Shown here: in pieces, positions 34,704 through 43,068 of the stretch
Numbering within the stretch: the stretch's first letter is position 1
How the letters are laid out: each line of letters opens with the position of its first letter
Assembly: GCF_009827055.1 (NCBI RefSeq)
Contig: NZ_WUMK01000017.1
Coordinates: forward strand, 1 to 64,000
Source: Shinella kummerowiae
GTDB lineage: Bacteria > Pseudomonadota > Alphaproteobacteria > Rhizobiales > Rhizobiaceae
Direction: 5' to 3'
DNA: 64,000 nt
Position numbers and translations under genes: made by a program
Notes under the pieces: model-generated
What the model was told of the DNA's origin: nothing
The model's input: the letters and a program-made list of their open reading frames with translations, nothing else
The model's database searches: none

Positions 34704-34829
34704 GCTACACGAGATATCGCTGAAGAATTAGGCGACGAGTGGGTCCGATCCTTTCAGGACAGTTACGGCATCAGTTAGCTGGTCCCCAAGAAGGTCGCTT
34801 ATTATCGACTGCGCGACGAGTTCCACTGA
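34704..34829 (+). pseudogene. Aminoglycoside 3'-phosphotransferase, C-terminal remnant
   Basis: Plus-strand frame 'ATRDIAEELGDEWVRSF', 'QDSYGIS', stop TAG, 'KKVAYYRLRDEFH', TGA. This matches the C-terminal end of APH(3')-type kinases ('ATRDIAEELGGEW...FYRLLDEFF'). The ATP and catalytic parts are absent and there is an internal stop, so it confers nothing. It sits 50 bases after the IS6 remnant. Confidence 0.7.
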
Positions 34830-34925
34830 CCGGGATTGGCCTCAGTATAGCTGGAAAAGAACAGTGAATCGATGCACTTCAGATTCTGCTATTTGTCGTC
34901 GGGGTCGCCGACTCATAAGGAGCGT

Positions 34926-34972
34926 TCAGATTTGGCTGAAGCGAGTTTCACGGCAGCAGGGTCGTTTTCGCG
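34926..34972 (-). repeat. Short IS5-type transposase scrap
   Basis: About 45 bases related to the C-terminal transposase fragment at 35455-35603 (shared CAGATTT-GGCTGAAGCGAGTTT and following bases, translating on the minus strand as 'AVKLASAKS'). A second copy of the same region flanks the EthD gene on its other side. Confidence 0.5.
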
Positions 34973-35093
34973 TCGACGGTAACGACACGTTACCGATCGT
35001 CGACCGGTTCGGCACCGGCTACGTCACCATGGATCAGATGGGCTTGCACTACGCGATCCCGGAAGGTTCTCCGCTTCGCCTGCGCCAATGCCT

Positions 35094-35408
35094 CTACCCT
35101 TCAACGACTTCGCTGATCTGCACGATGGGGGCGATGTCCGTGTAGTTGGCGACGTCCGCGGAGATCTCCGCGCGGTGGGGGCCCAACGCCTCCTGGAATG
35201 CCGCCAGGGTCGGCGAGTAGACGTGGCACACGGCGACGAACTCCGGCGCGCTTCCAGGTTCGCGCCCCGCAAGGCCCTTATCGATCTCGTAGCGCAGGCA
35301 GGCATCGCCGAGCCGTTCTTGGATCAGTGGCATATGGCTGATGCGGTAGTAGTCGTGATCGAACTTCGAACCGCCATCGGCCGGATAGTAGACGCTCATC
35401 TTGATCAT
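35094..35408 (-). CDS. EthD-family protein
   Basis: A 104-residue dimeric alpha/beta-barrel protein of the EthD type. 'MIKMSVYYPADGGSKFDHDY' and 'HMPLIQERLG' give the conserved Tyr-Tyr-Pro and His-Met-Pro, followed by the beta strand 'FVAVCHVYSPTLAAFQEAL'. AGAGGAG lies seven bases before ATG 35408. EthD proteins assist ring-hydroxylating or ether-degrading enzymes; none is nearby. Its frame is open upstream into an IS5 transposase end, so a longer fusion reading to 35603 exists but is not preferred. Confidence 0.85.
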   Translation of the reverse strand: MIKMSVYYPADGGSKFDHDYYRISHMPLIQERLGDACLRYEIDKGLAGREPGSAPEFVAVCHVYSPTLAAFQEALGPHRAEISADVANYTDIAPIVQISEVVEG

Positions 35409-35454
35409 GGTCGTGCTCCTCTGCCTGAACGCCTCTCCGAGCGTTCGAGGGGCC

Positions 35455-35603
35455 TTTTTAGCTTTCCGGCTCGTAAAGCGCATCCAGATTTTGGCTGAAG
35501 CGAGTTTGACGAAAGCAAGGTAGTTTTCGCTGTGCTTTTCGAAACGGGTGGCGACGTCACAGAAACGCTTGAGTTCGCTGAAGGAGAGATCGATGAGGTA
35601 GGC
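35455..35603 (-). pseudogene. IS5-family transposase, C-terminal remnant
   Basis: Minus-strand frame after the TGA at 35604-35606 reads 'AYLIDLSFSELKRFCDVATR', 'FEKHSENYLAFVKLASAKIW' and 'MRFTSRKA'. This is the end of IS5-type transposases (Arg-Val-Ala-Thr-Arg-Phe/Tyr-Lys ... Lys-Leu-Ala-Ser). The DDE core is missing. The frame runs without stop into the EthD gene. Confidence 0.75.
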
Positions 35604-35714
35604 TCAGCACTGTTGCGAAGACAAGAAAAGCCGCGATCGAGCGGTCTGGCCGTTTGAGGACCACACCATTACGGCCCTAGTGCGAGCCGGGCTGAGCAGC
35701 GTGACACGCCCACT

Positions 35715-35866
35715 TGTGATTAAGCGTCGAGGGTTGACCCCCTTCGGCGCAGAAGAATTACCCCTGCCTTGTTAGATTAACATGCTGAGCAATTTGTTGT
35801 TTCTCCGATGTGACTGTGGTCAGCTGCCGGCGCCGATGGTGGGGTCAAACAACACGCCGAAAGACC
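35715..35866 (+). repeat. 152-bp dispersed repeat, copy C
   Basis: Third full copy, about 22 kb from the others, TGTGATTAAGCGTCGAGG to CGCCGAAAGACC. It is the most diverged (for example CCCCTG for CCCCGG) and its last bases are GACCA rather than GACA. Flanks 35604-35714 and 35867-36130 contain no gene I can support. Confidence 0.82.
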
Positions 35867-36130
35867 AACCACGGGGTCGGGAACAAGCGTGGATCCACAG
35901 CAATTGCCGGACCTATTAACCGACGGTTTTTGCCTCTTGTTCCGATGGCCGCCCGCTATTCCATCTCCTGCAGTTTCGCGGCTCGCCCCATCGTGGAGTG
36001 CATCCCCTGGAGCGTACACGTGCCAGTAACCAAGGTGACACCTGACAGCGCGCTGACCTCTTACAAGGTTGCTCTGAACAAACCATGAGTTTTGGCGTTC
36101 ACGCAAAACTCAACTTGCAAGGACAACGCC

Positions 36131-36316
36131 ATGCCTCTGGCACCGCAGATTATTTTCGACGTAGTTACGAAGTCCGTCGCAGTGATGTTTGATCGCGATC
36201 TGGTGACTCTAGAGGGACCATTCGCAAGCCGCACCGAGGCGATGGCGGCCGCCATGGAGGAATGTGCCAAGCGCGGATGGCTAAGTGCTGATCGCGCGGG
36301 CCGCAGCGAAAAGTAA
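36131..36316 (+). CDS. Small hypothetical protein
   Basis: A 61-residue protein starting 'MPLAPQIIFDVVTKSVAVMF' and continuing 'DLVTLEGPFASRTEAMAAAM' and 'EECAKRGWLSADRAG'. A beta hairpin followed by a helix is expected. AAGGA lies upstream of the ATG. It resembles uncharacterised short proteins repeated in rhizobial genomes; no function is known. Confidence 0.6.
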   Translation: MPLAPQIIFDVVTKSVAVMFDRDLVTLEGPFASRTEAMAAAMEECAKRGWLSADRAGRSEK

Positions 36317-36609
36317 AAGTGCGCTAACGTCTCGCCGTCAACAAGTTCAAGCTGCTGTCCTGGGCGGAGGCCAGGCCTTCGCCCATTGTGTTTGCCGAGA
36401 GATGGTCCGGGACTAATCGCGTTGATGAGTTTGCGTCGTTGACCACCATCGTCAACGGCCACAAGCGGAACTGGCTCAATGAACTGCCGCCTTGGTACTT
36501 TCCGGTTGAGTGTCGTGTGCAAAAAAAACGCAGTTGGGGCGGAGTTCGGCAGAAGAGCGCCAGCTTTCTGTAGGAGCTTGATGTAATGCGGAGCTCAGTG
36601 CACGAACGC

Positions 36610-37274
36610 CACGAAACACCTCACGGTCGGCTCCACCTCTCATGCGTAACTGCCTTTGGCAATGAGTGCTTGGCTCCAGCGGTTCCCAAGTTCGCGAGAC
36701 GGTTCCCGCAGCTCGACGTCTCAATTGAACTTGGCATCGGTTGGTCGATCTCATTGGAGAGTGTTTCGATGTCGCCATCCGGGTAAGGCCGTTGAACGAT
36801 TAATCCCTGATTGCGCAAGGGATTTTCACACAGAGGATCGTGTTCGTCGCTACTCCTCAGTTTTGCGAGCAATATGGAACACCCAGAACCTTGGACGAGA
36901 TAAGAACGTGCCCATCCGTTACACAGCTCAGCGGGGAATGGGGACGCGTTCACAGATGATTTTTGCATCAAGGAAACATCACTGATTTCGAAGTGCCGCA
37001 GCATCTGACCATGAACTCGCCGCGCGCGGTTGGAAATGCTTGCCTAGCGGGAGGGGGCTATTCCCTCATGGGAGATTTCATGGTCGCCCGGGATATATCA
37101 GAAAACCGCCTTGTGCGGCTCCTGCCGGACTACGAACCCATCGAGCAGCCGATCTTCGCCTTCCATGCTCAGCGAAGTCGCATCCCACGTAAAGTCGGGG
37201 TATTTATTGACCACTTGGCGGAGGTCTTTAGTGGCACATTGCCAGCTGAGGTCCCGGACATTCTTTCCAGGTAA
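36610..37274 (+). pseudogene. LysR-type regulator, substrate-binding domain, multiply disrupted
   Basis: Three frames joined give the effector domain: 'PHGRLHLSCVTAFGNECLAP' and 'FPQLDVSIELG', then after a frameshift 'CFDVAIRVRPLND', a TAA, 'RIVFVATPQFCEQYGTPRTL', a TGA, and finally 'RAVGNACLAGGGYSLMGDFM' to 'VGVFIDHLAEVFSG'. At least two stops and frameshifts separate them, and no DNA-binding domain is found upstream. Typical of LysR proteins, now dead. Remaining bases 36317-36609 and 37275-37485 hold nothing assigned. Confidence 0.75.
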
Positions 37275-37485
37275 AATTTCGTTTGTCCCCAGTCACAAGG
37301 AGCCTTTTCCAGACGCGGATGGCACGCGGTTTACGGGAGATGCAGGCGAGCGGTATGCGGGGGCTGGGGAACATTCCGTAGAAATATGGGCGCCGGTGCG
37401 CGCCATATGATTGCGCGCGGTTCTCGCTTCGGAACTAAAAATAATGCGCGCCGTTCACCGCTTGACCGATGTGATGGAGGTAGAA

Positions 37486-37752
37486 ATGTCCAAGAGACTC
37501 GTCGCGCTGTTTACAGTTTTCGCATTGTCGGCTCTGCCTGCGGTGGCCGAGGATGCAAAGATTCGTCCGGAAGACGGTAGGAAACCGTCCGAGATACTTT
37601 CTGCGGTCGAAGGGCGCCCAGATTTTACCCGACTTCACGAGATGTCGTGGAACGACCGCGGGTATTACGAAATCGAGTACCGAACGAAGGACAAGGCCCG
37701 CGTCGAGATCAACATTGATGCGAAGAGCGGTCAGCCTGTCGAGCAGGAGTAG
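37486..37752 (+). CDS. PepSY-like periplasmic protein
   Basis: An 88-residue exported protein. A short signal peptide 'MSKRLVALFTVFALSALPAV' with Ala-Glu cleavage is followed by 'KPSEILSAVEGRPDFTRLHE' and 'RGYYEIEYRTKDKARVEINI', a PepSY-type alpha-beta fold, ending 'DAKSGQPVEQE'. GGAGG lies before the ATG. PepSY domains inhibit proteases or modulate cell-wall and redox proteins; the target is unknown. Confidence 0.75.
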   Translation: MSKRLVALFTVFALSALPAVAEDAKIRPEDGRKPSEILSAVEGRPDFTRLHEMSWNDRGYYEIEYRTKDKARVEINIDAKSGQPVEQE

Positions 37753-37802
37753 CGAGCCGCTCTACCGTCTAACAGGCGACTGGTGATGTGGCGGCCCGAT
37801 GC

Positions 37803-38267
37803 TCAATCCAGCAGCTCAGGGGGAACTTTGCCGCCATTGGCAGCGAGCTCCTTCAAGAGGGCTTTGTGCAGCCAGATATTCATGCGGGCGGAGTCGTTCT
37901 TGTCGCCGGTATAGCCCAATTCCTCGGCAAGTTCCTGACGTTCCTGCAGGCTTGCGTCCATGCCAAGCGCCTTCATCATGTCCACGATCGAGTGGCGCCA
38001 GTTGAGCTTCTGGCCATTCTGTTTCGCTGCCTCATCAAGAATGACAGCAACGTCAACGGGGTCAGGCCGCCGCATGGATGCGGGTTCAGCGTTAGCTCCG
38101 CCGAGTGTTGCTGCGACTTCGCTCTCGATGCTTGGCGTTGATGCTGTGTCTGTCTGCGCCGTTTCGACATCGCCCGGAAGAATCGTGTTCGTTGTCGCTG
38201 TTTCAAGCGCGGGCGTCTCCAGCGCCTTGCCGAAAAGCTTTTCCTTGATCGAGGTGAAGATCTTCAT
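37803..38267 (-). CDS. DUF3597 domain protein
   Basis: A 154-residue protein. The C-terminal half 'VDVAVILDEAAKQNGQKLNW' and 'RHSIVDMMKALGMDASLQER' through 'NIWLHKALLKELAANGGKVP' is the DUF3597 domain, similar to LysM-linked or KfrA-like folds in stress proteins of rhizobia. The N-terminal half is Ala/Thr-rich and likely disordered, starting 'MKIFTSIKEKLFGKALE'. ATG 38267 is preferred over 38273. Function unknown. Confidence 0.8.
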   Translation of the reverse strand: MKIFTSIKEKLFGKALETPALETATTNTILPGDVETAQTDTASTPSIESEVAATLGGANAEPASMRRPDPVDVAVILDEAAKQNGQKLNWRHSIVDMMKALGMDASLQERQELAEELGYTGDKNDSARMNIWLHKALLKELAANGGKVPPELLD

Positions 38268-38360
38268 TGCCAATCCCTATTTTAACCAACCCTGTCTCGA
38301 AGCTCTTCCGAGATGAAATATGGTACGGACCAGCCTTGGCAAGTACGCAGTCCTCAGACC

Positions 38361-38543
38361 CTATGCTCTCCGAATTCCTGCTGCAGACATCAGCCTGGCT
38401 AACTTCGCGGGATCCACGAGCGCGCCAGTCTCCAGTTTCGTGATTTCCAATTCGGTTAGCCCGGACACGAGCGAAAGCTGTTCCACGCTGTAGCCGGTCG
38501 ACTTCCGTAACTCGGCAATCGGATTTGAAACATTTATCGTCAT
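38361..38543 (-). CDS. Short Xre-type helix-turn-helix protein
   Basis: A 60-residue protein consisting of one helix-turn-helix, 'IAELRKSTGYSVEQLSLVSG' and 'LTELEITKLETGALVDPAKL', as in Xre/Cro regulators. AGGAG precedes the ATG by seven bases. No toxin partner is adjacent. Possibly a regulator of the neighbouring DUF3597 gene on the same strand. Confidence 0.7.
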   Translation of the reverse strand: MTINVSNPIAELRKSTGYSVEQLSLVSGLTELEITKLETGALVDPAKLARLMSAAGIRRA

Positions 38544-38735
38544 GCGCGTCTCCTGTTGTTGCGCTGCAATATAGGTCTTTCGCAGTGCGCAACAAGAGGG
38601 TTGAACAGCCTGAGTTTCGTAGACGCTCGCGAGTTCGATTTTGTTCGCGTCAATTCTAGCTCAGAGGAGGCTGGGAACATTCTCTGCCCACGTGCGTATT
38701 TCCACATCTTCACCCTGAAATGGCAGGCTGACGCA

Positions 38736-39152
38736 ATGACTCTTTACACCATGCTGGTCTCCCATCCTCTATCCTACGCTGTCTATCGCTTCTTCTCGTC
38801 GTTCCCGATTGCCTGCTTCTTTCTGGCCCTCTTGACGGATGTTGCGTTTTGGCAAACGACCAACCTGATCTGGCTTCACTTCTCGGAATGGCTGCTCCTT
38901 GCCGGTCTCGTGTTCGGCGCGGTCGCCATCATCGTCGCGCTCATCGCGCTCGTTGCGCGATGGTACGGCCCAACTTGGTTCGGGTTGCTGGGTCAGGGCA
39001 CTGCGTTTGCGCTCGCGGTCCTCAACAGTTTTATCCACACTGCAGACGGCTGGACGGCGGTCATGCCTTATGGGCTCACGGTTTCCATCGCCACAGTGCT
39101 CGTCATGGCCGTTGCAGGTCTTGCCGGTCGCAGAGGAGGTGCAAATGTCTAA
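38736..39152 (+). CDS. DUF2231 membrane protein
   Basis: A 138-residue membrane protein with four hydrophobic segments, beginning 'MTLYTMLVSHPLSYAVYRFF' and including 'FGAVAIIVALIALVARWYG'. The plan fits DUF2231, small membrane proteins possibly binding haem or quinone. Its stop overlaps the start of the following PQQ dehydrogenase gene by eight bases, so the two are co-translated, which suggests that it anchors or accepts electrons from that enzyme. An in-frame upstream extension without ribosome site is rejected. Confidence 0.75.
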   Translation: MTLYTMLVSHPLSYAVYRFFSSFPIACFFLALLTDVAFWQTTNLIWLHFSEWLLLAGLVFGAVAIIVALIALVARWYGPTWFGLLGQGTAFALAVLNSFIHTADGWTAVMPYGLTVSIATVLVMAVAGLAGRRGGANV

Positions 39153-40632
39153 GGCCCGCATTTCACTTGTGACCTTCTCACTTGTGACCTTCTTCGCCGG
39201 TGTTGTTCTCGTCGGCTGCAGCGGTAGTGAAGGTGAGTTCGAAACGGCGCAGCAAATTGGACCCGATCCGGTTCTGCCGGAGCCCTCGCAAAGTCTCCTC
39301 CCGGACCTCAACGTCGCGCCGGTCGTCGGCTGGAAGGATGGCCAACTTCCGAAAGTTCCGGATGGATTGACGATCACCGTCTATGCGAAAGATCTTGCCA
39401 ATCCGCGCACCGTTCATACGCTTCCAAATGGTGACATCCTTGTGGTTCAATCGAAGGCGCCCGCCGGCAAACCGCTCGAACGACCGAAGGACATCATCCG
39501 CGGCTGGATCATGTCCATGGCCGCAGGTGATGCGGGCGGTGGCGGTGAAACAAACCGCATCACCCTTCTGCGGGACAGCGATCGGAACGGCACGGTTGAC
39601 GAGCGCGTCGACCTTCTGGCCGGCCTGAATTCGCCGTTCGGTGTCGCCTGGTACGAGGACACCCTCTACGTCGCTGCTGCCGATGCGATACTCGCCTATC
39701 CCTACAAGCTTGGCAGTGGCGCCATCACAGCGCAGGCCCGGATCCTCACGCCGTTGCCTGGCGGGCCCATCAACCACCATTGGACCAAGGATCTCGCCCT
39801 CAGCCCCGACGGACGCTTCCTGTACGCTTCGGTCGGATCCAACTCCAATGCCGGCGAGAGGGGGATCGAGGCGGAGAAGGGGCGTGCTGCAATCTGGCAG
39901 GTCGATCGCCAGACGGGTGCCGCAAAGGTTTTTGCGTCGGGTATTCGCAATCCCAACGGGCTCAACTTCCATCCCCAGACGGGCGCACTCTGGACTGTGG
40001 TGAACGAACGTGACGAGCTCGGCCCGAATCTCGTTCCGGATTACATGACTTCCGTGAAGGAAGGCGGCTTTTACGGGTGGCCCTGGAGCTATTACGGCCA
40101 GCACGTCGATCCGCGGGTCCGTCCGGAACGCCCTGATCTCGTCGAAAAGGCGATCTCGCCCGACTATGCGCTGTCGAGCCACGTCGCGGCCCTTGGTCTT
40201 GCCTTCACCAAGGACTCTGCTTTGCCCGAGGTGTTTCGCAACGGAGCTTTTGTCGGAAACCGCGGTAGCTGGAACCGCAATGCTTTCAACGGCTACAAGG
40301 TCATCTATGTGCCGTTTGTCGATGGAAAACCTTCTGGCAAGGCACAGGATGTTGTTACCGGTTTTCTTGAAAACGACCAGGTCCATGGGCGTCCGGTCGG
40401 ACTTGGAATCGATGGCACGGGGGCGTTGTTGATCGCGGACGATGCCGGAAACACCGTCTGGCGCGTCGCCGCGGCCGATGGGTCAGTGACAGCGCAGCCA
40501 ATACCGAGCGACCGGGTAGCGACCTCTGCCGTGATAAACGAGGATCACGGTTCGACGGGGGATGGCGCCGAGGAACGAAGCGACTCTCAAACCGACATTT
40601 CACCGGCGGTTTCACCAGAGGACGGTCAGTAG
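39145..40632 (+). CDS. PQQ-dependent sugar (sorbosone-type) dehydrogenase lipoprotein
   Basis: A 495-residue periplasmic lipoprotein; lipobox 'VLVGC' after the signal segment 'ISLVTFSLVTFFAGV'. The body is the glucose/L-sorbosone dehydrogenase beta-propeller: 'LPNGDILVVQSKAP', 'LNSPFGVAWYEDTLYV', 'NHHWTKDLALSPDGRFLY', 'ASGIRNPNGLNFHPQTGALW', 'GGFYGWPWSYYG'. The His near 'INHHW' and Arg-Asn-Pro match the PQQ/Ca site of the family. The C-terminal tail after 'VWRVAAADGS' is polar and unlike the family. GGAGG stands before the ATG. Electrons may pass to the co-translated DUF2231 protein. Confidence 0.85.
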   Translation: MSKARISLVTFSLVTFFAGVVLVGCSGSEGEFETAQQIGPDPVLPEPSQSLLPDLNVAPVVGWKDGQLPKVPDGLTITVYAKDLANPRTVHTLPNGDILVVQSKAPAGKPLERPKDIIRGWIMSMAAGDAGGGGETNRITLLRDSDRNGTVDERVDLLAGLNSPFGVAWYEDTLYVAAADAILAYPYKLGSGAITAQARILTPLPGGPINHHWTKDLALSPDGRFLYASVGSNSNAGERGIEAEKGRAAIWQVDRQTGAAKVFASGIRNPNGLNFHPQTGALWTVVNERDELGPNLVPDYMTSVKEGGFYGWPWSYYGQHVDPRVRPERPDLVEKAISPDYALSSHVAALGLAFTKDSALPEVFRNGAFVGNRGSWNRNAFNGYKVIYVPFVDGKPSGKAQDVVTGFLENDQVHGRPVGLGIDGTGALLIADDAGNTVWRVAAADGSVTAQPIPSDRVATSAVINEDHGSTGDGAEERSDSQTDISPAVSPEDGQ

Positions 40633-40654
40633 TCGGCTGGAGCGAGGGCCAAGG

Positions 40655-40910
40655 GGAGTGGATGGACCCTCGACCGTCTACGGGGAGGAGGGCTTCTCTC
40701 CCGAGATCCTAGCGGCCGTCAATGCGATGTCACGCCGCGACGAAGAGGCCTGGGAGGATTTCGTTCGCCGTGCGGCTGCAAAACACCTTGGCTCGGCCTG
40801 TCAAACCGGCCGATCTCGAGGACAACGTCGCACAGGTTCAGATGCTGGGGGAGGATGGCGCGAAGTACGCGGAGGGACTTGTGCTGTTGAGCACGTTACG
40901 AAAATTGTAG
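40655..40910 (+). pseudogene. HD-domain (RelA/SpoT-like) protein fragment, frameshifted
   Basis: First frame 'PSTVYGEEGFSPEILAAVNA' and 'MSRRDEEAWEDFVRRAAA', second frame 'LARPVKPADLEDNVAQ' and 'EDGAKYAEGLVLLSTLRKL'. Together these match the middle of a small HD hydrolase ('...LARPVKLADLEDN...'). A frameshift at about 40785 and the absence of the His-Asp residues show it is non-functional. Confidence 0.6.
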
Positions 40911-40975
40911 AGAGCAAGGTGCTCCACCAAACCGACTGCCGGACTAAAACGTTCGTTCATCGATCATACGGGCGA

Positions 40976-41845
40976 TCAACCGGGATGAACCCTTCCGAGA
41001 AAGTCGCGGGCAAGATGAACCACATCCTCGAGGTGGGTTTCGAGCAGCCAGTGTCCACCATCGAGAAGATGCAGTTCAGCCTCCGGAAGATCTCGCAGAT
41101 AGGCACGCGCCGAGCGTTCCGGCATATAGTGATCGTTGCGACCCCATACGATGAGTGTCGGTGGCTGGTGTTCGCGCAGGTATTTGCGATGGTCCGGAAA
41201 CCAGGCCCGGTTCTGCTTTAGCCACGCGATCAGGTCGATGGCGATTTCCTTGCGTCTTGGCGTGACCAGCGACCAATGGAGCTTCCACAGATCAGGCGGG
41301 ATCGCTGCTGCCAACTCCGGTTTCAGGTCGTTGAGGAACTCCTCCCTGAACGCCTCTTCCGTCACCGCCCCCGCCAGGGCCTTCTTCATCTCGGCAGTCG
41401 GAAGCGTCCATGTCTTCTCGATATCCGCATATTTCGGACCCAGCGCGTCCTCATATGGAATGTCTCCATTCTGGATGATGAGAGCAACGATGCGGTCCGG
41501 TTGCCGGATCGCCAGCCGTGCCCCGATTGGCGATCCGAAATCGTGAAGGTAGAGCACGAAACGGTCGATCCCGAGGGTTCCGACGAAGGTCTCCAGGAAG
41601 GCAGCATATCCATCGAAGCTATAGTCGAAATCGTCAGGGGTTGCGCTGTAGCCTGCGCCCGGGAAATCCGGCGCGACCAGACGCCAGCGATCCGCAAGGC
41701 AAGGCATGAGATTGCGGAACTCATAGGAGGAGCAGGGATAGCCGTGTGGCAGCAGGATGACCGGGGCATCCCGTGGGCCAGTCTCGCGATAGAAAGTGTC
41801 GGTCCCTCCGACCGAAACACGACGATGCCGAACGAGCGTATCCAT
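40976..41845 (-). CDS. Alpha/beta hydrolase with Asp nucleophile (epoxide hydrolase/dehalogenase-like)
   Basis: A 289-residue alpha/beta hydrolase. Oxyanion motif 'LPHGYPCSS', nucleophile elbow 'LYLHDFGSPIGAR' with Asp102, acid region 'LIVWGRNDHYMP' and catalytic His in 'LLDGGHWLLETH'. An Asp nucleophile and 'HGYP' suggest the epoxide hydrolase or haloalkane dehalogenase branch. AGGAG lies eight bases before ATG 41845. It is a different gene from the hydrolase at 23501 (low similarity). Substrate unknown. Confidence 0.88.
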   Translation of the reverse strand: MDTLVRHRRVSVGGTDTFYRETGPRDAPVILLPHGYPCSSYEFRNLMPCLADRWRLVAPDFPGAGYSATPDDFDYSFDGYAAFLETFVGTLGIDRFVLYLHDFGSPIGARLAIRQPDRIVALIIQNGDIPYEDALGPKYADIEKTWTLPTAEMKKALAGAVTEEAFREEFLNDLKPELAAAIPPDLWKLHWSLVTPRRKEIAIDLIAWLKQNRAWFPDHRKYLREHQPPTLIVWGRNDHYMPERSARAYLRDLPEAELHLLDGGHWLLETHLEDVVHLARDFLGRVHPG

Positions 41846-42003
41846 TCGAAGTCTCCTCAAACCCACTTTCGTTTCGTTTTGATGCCAAGAGTGGCACCTC
41901 CCGGACAGGGTGCTGCGCATAGAGGGCGACGGGGGTGCGCGCGAACACAGCCTCTCCAAGGCTTCCCGCATCGATAAACAGGCTCCCGCGTGCGATGTTC
42001 CGA

Positions 42004-43068
42004 TCAATTCGGCGCGTTTTGATCCGCAATATCGCGAGCAGAGAAGTAGGCGGCCAACGCCGAGATGTCGTTCGCTTCCAGCTTGGCGGCGGCGCGGGTC
42101 ATCACTTCTTTGAACGGTCCCCCGCCGCGCTTTTTCTCGACGAAGAGCCGAAGCTGGTTTGCGAGATAGGCGGCGGGTTGGCCGGACAGGCGGGGGTAGC
42201 TGGGGTTTGCTTCGGCTTTGTCGTGACAGGACAGGCATGCGGGAACACCACGGCTCGGATCGCCTTTTAATGCGAGCGTCTGGCCCCGCTCGAATAGATC
42301 GCCAGCCAATAGGGGCATTGGATCGGCGCCTTCGCCCGCGAAATGATGGGCAAGGTCCTTTAGCTCTGCCTCGGTGAGTTTCTCGATGGCTACGGCCATG
42401 ACTCCGCTACGGCGCGTTTCGTTGGCATAGGCGATGAGAGCCTGTTCGAGGTAGGTGGAGGACTGCCCCGCAAGCCGAGGAATGAGGCTTTCGGGCCTGA
42501 GACGGTCTGGTGCATGACAGCCATTGCAGGTCGCGATGAGCCGGTCCATCCCCTGCGACGCGATGGCGGTGAAGCCCGTTAGTGCGCGGTATTGATCGCC
42601 ATCGAGCTCCGGATACCGGCGCAGGAAAGCAACCATCGCCCACGCCTCATCTTCGCGATCTGCGACTGGCCAGGCGGGCATGCCCGTATAGCGAACGCCA
42701 TGCTGGACGATCAGGAACAGCTCCGCGTCGCTCCAGGTTACGATCTTGTCCTTGAGATCGGGCGGTGGTGGCAGCATTTTGGCGACGCTATCCGGCCTCG
42801 GCATGGCGGGCGAGCCGTGGCAGACAGCGCACCCGGCTTCGAAGTGCCCGGCCGCCATCGGCAACATGCCCTTCGTGAAGGCTGGAACCTTCGTGCCGAT
42901 CGCGGCGGAGCGGACCGACGATCGCATCACCCAGTGCAGGACGATGTCCGTGATCCTCCAATGGCCTGTGCTCGCCTTGATGCTGATCAGTCCGGACCAG
43001 GTGACGAGGAACGCCCCCAATATGCAGGCAACTAGGACGCCGACGACATGTCTCCACCTGATCACCAT
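42004..43068 (-). CDS. Tri-haem cytochrome c, membrane-anchored
   Basis: A 354-residue exported cytochrome c with an N-terminal membrane segment 'VVGVLVACILGAFLVTW' and three CXXCH haem sites: 'CAVCHG', 'CNGCHA' and 'CLSCHD'. Distal Met residues are plausible in 'YTGMPAWPV' and near 'MTRAAAKL'. The plan resembles diheme c4/c553 proteins with an added N-terminal domain. It is the last gene of the caa3 oxidase operon and could deliver electrons to it. Its start overlaps the ctaG-like gene by seven bases. Confidence 0.9.
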   Translation of the reverse strand: MVIRWRHVVGVLVACILGAFLVTWSGLISIKASTGHWRITDIVLHWVMRSSVRSAAIGTKVPAFTKGMLPMAAGHFEAGCAVCHGSPAMPRPDSVAKMLPPPPDLKDKIVTWSDAELFLIVQHGVRYTGMPAWPVADREDEAWAMVAFLRRYPELDGDQYRALTGFTAIASQGMDRLIATCNGCHAPDRLRPESLIPRLAGQSSTYLEQALIAYANETRRSGVMAVAIEKLTEAELKDLAHHFAGEGADPMPLLAGDLFERGQTLALKGDPSRGVPACLSCHDKAEANPSYPRLSGQPAAYLANQLRLFVEKKRGGGPFKEVMTRAAAKLEANDISALAAYFSARDIADQNAPN

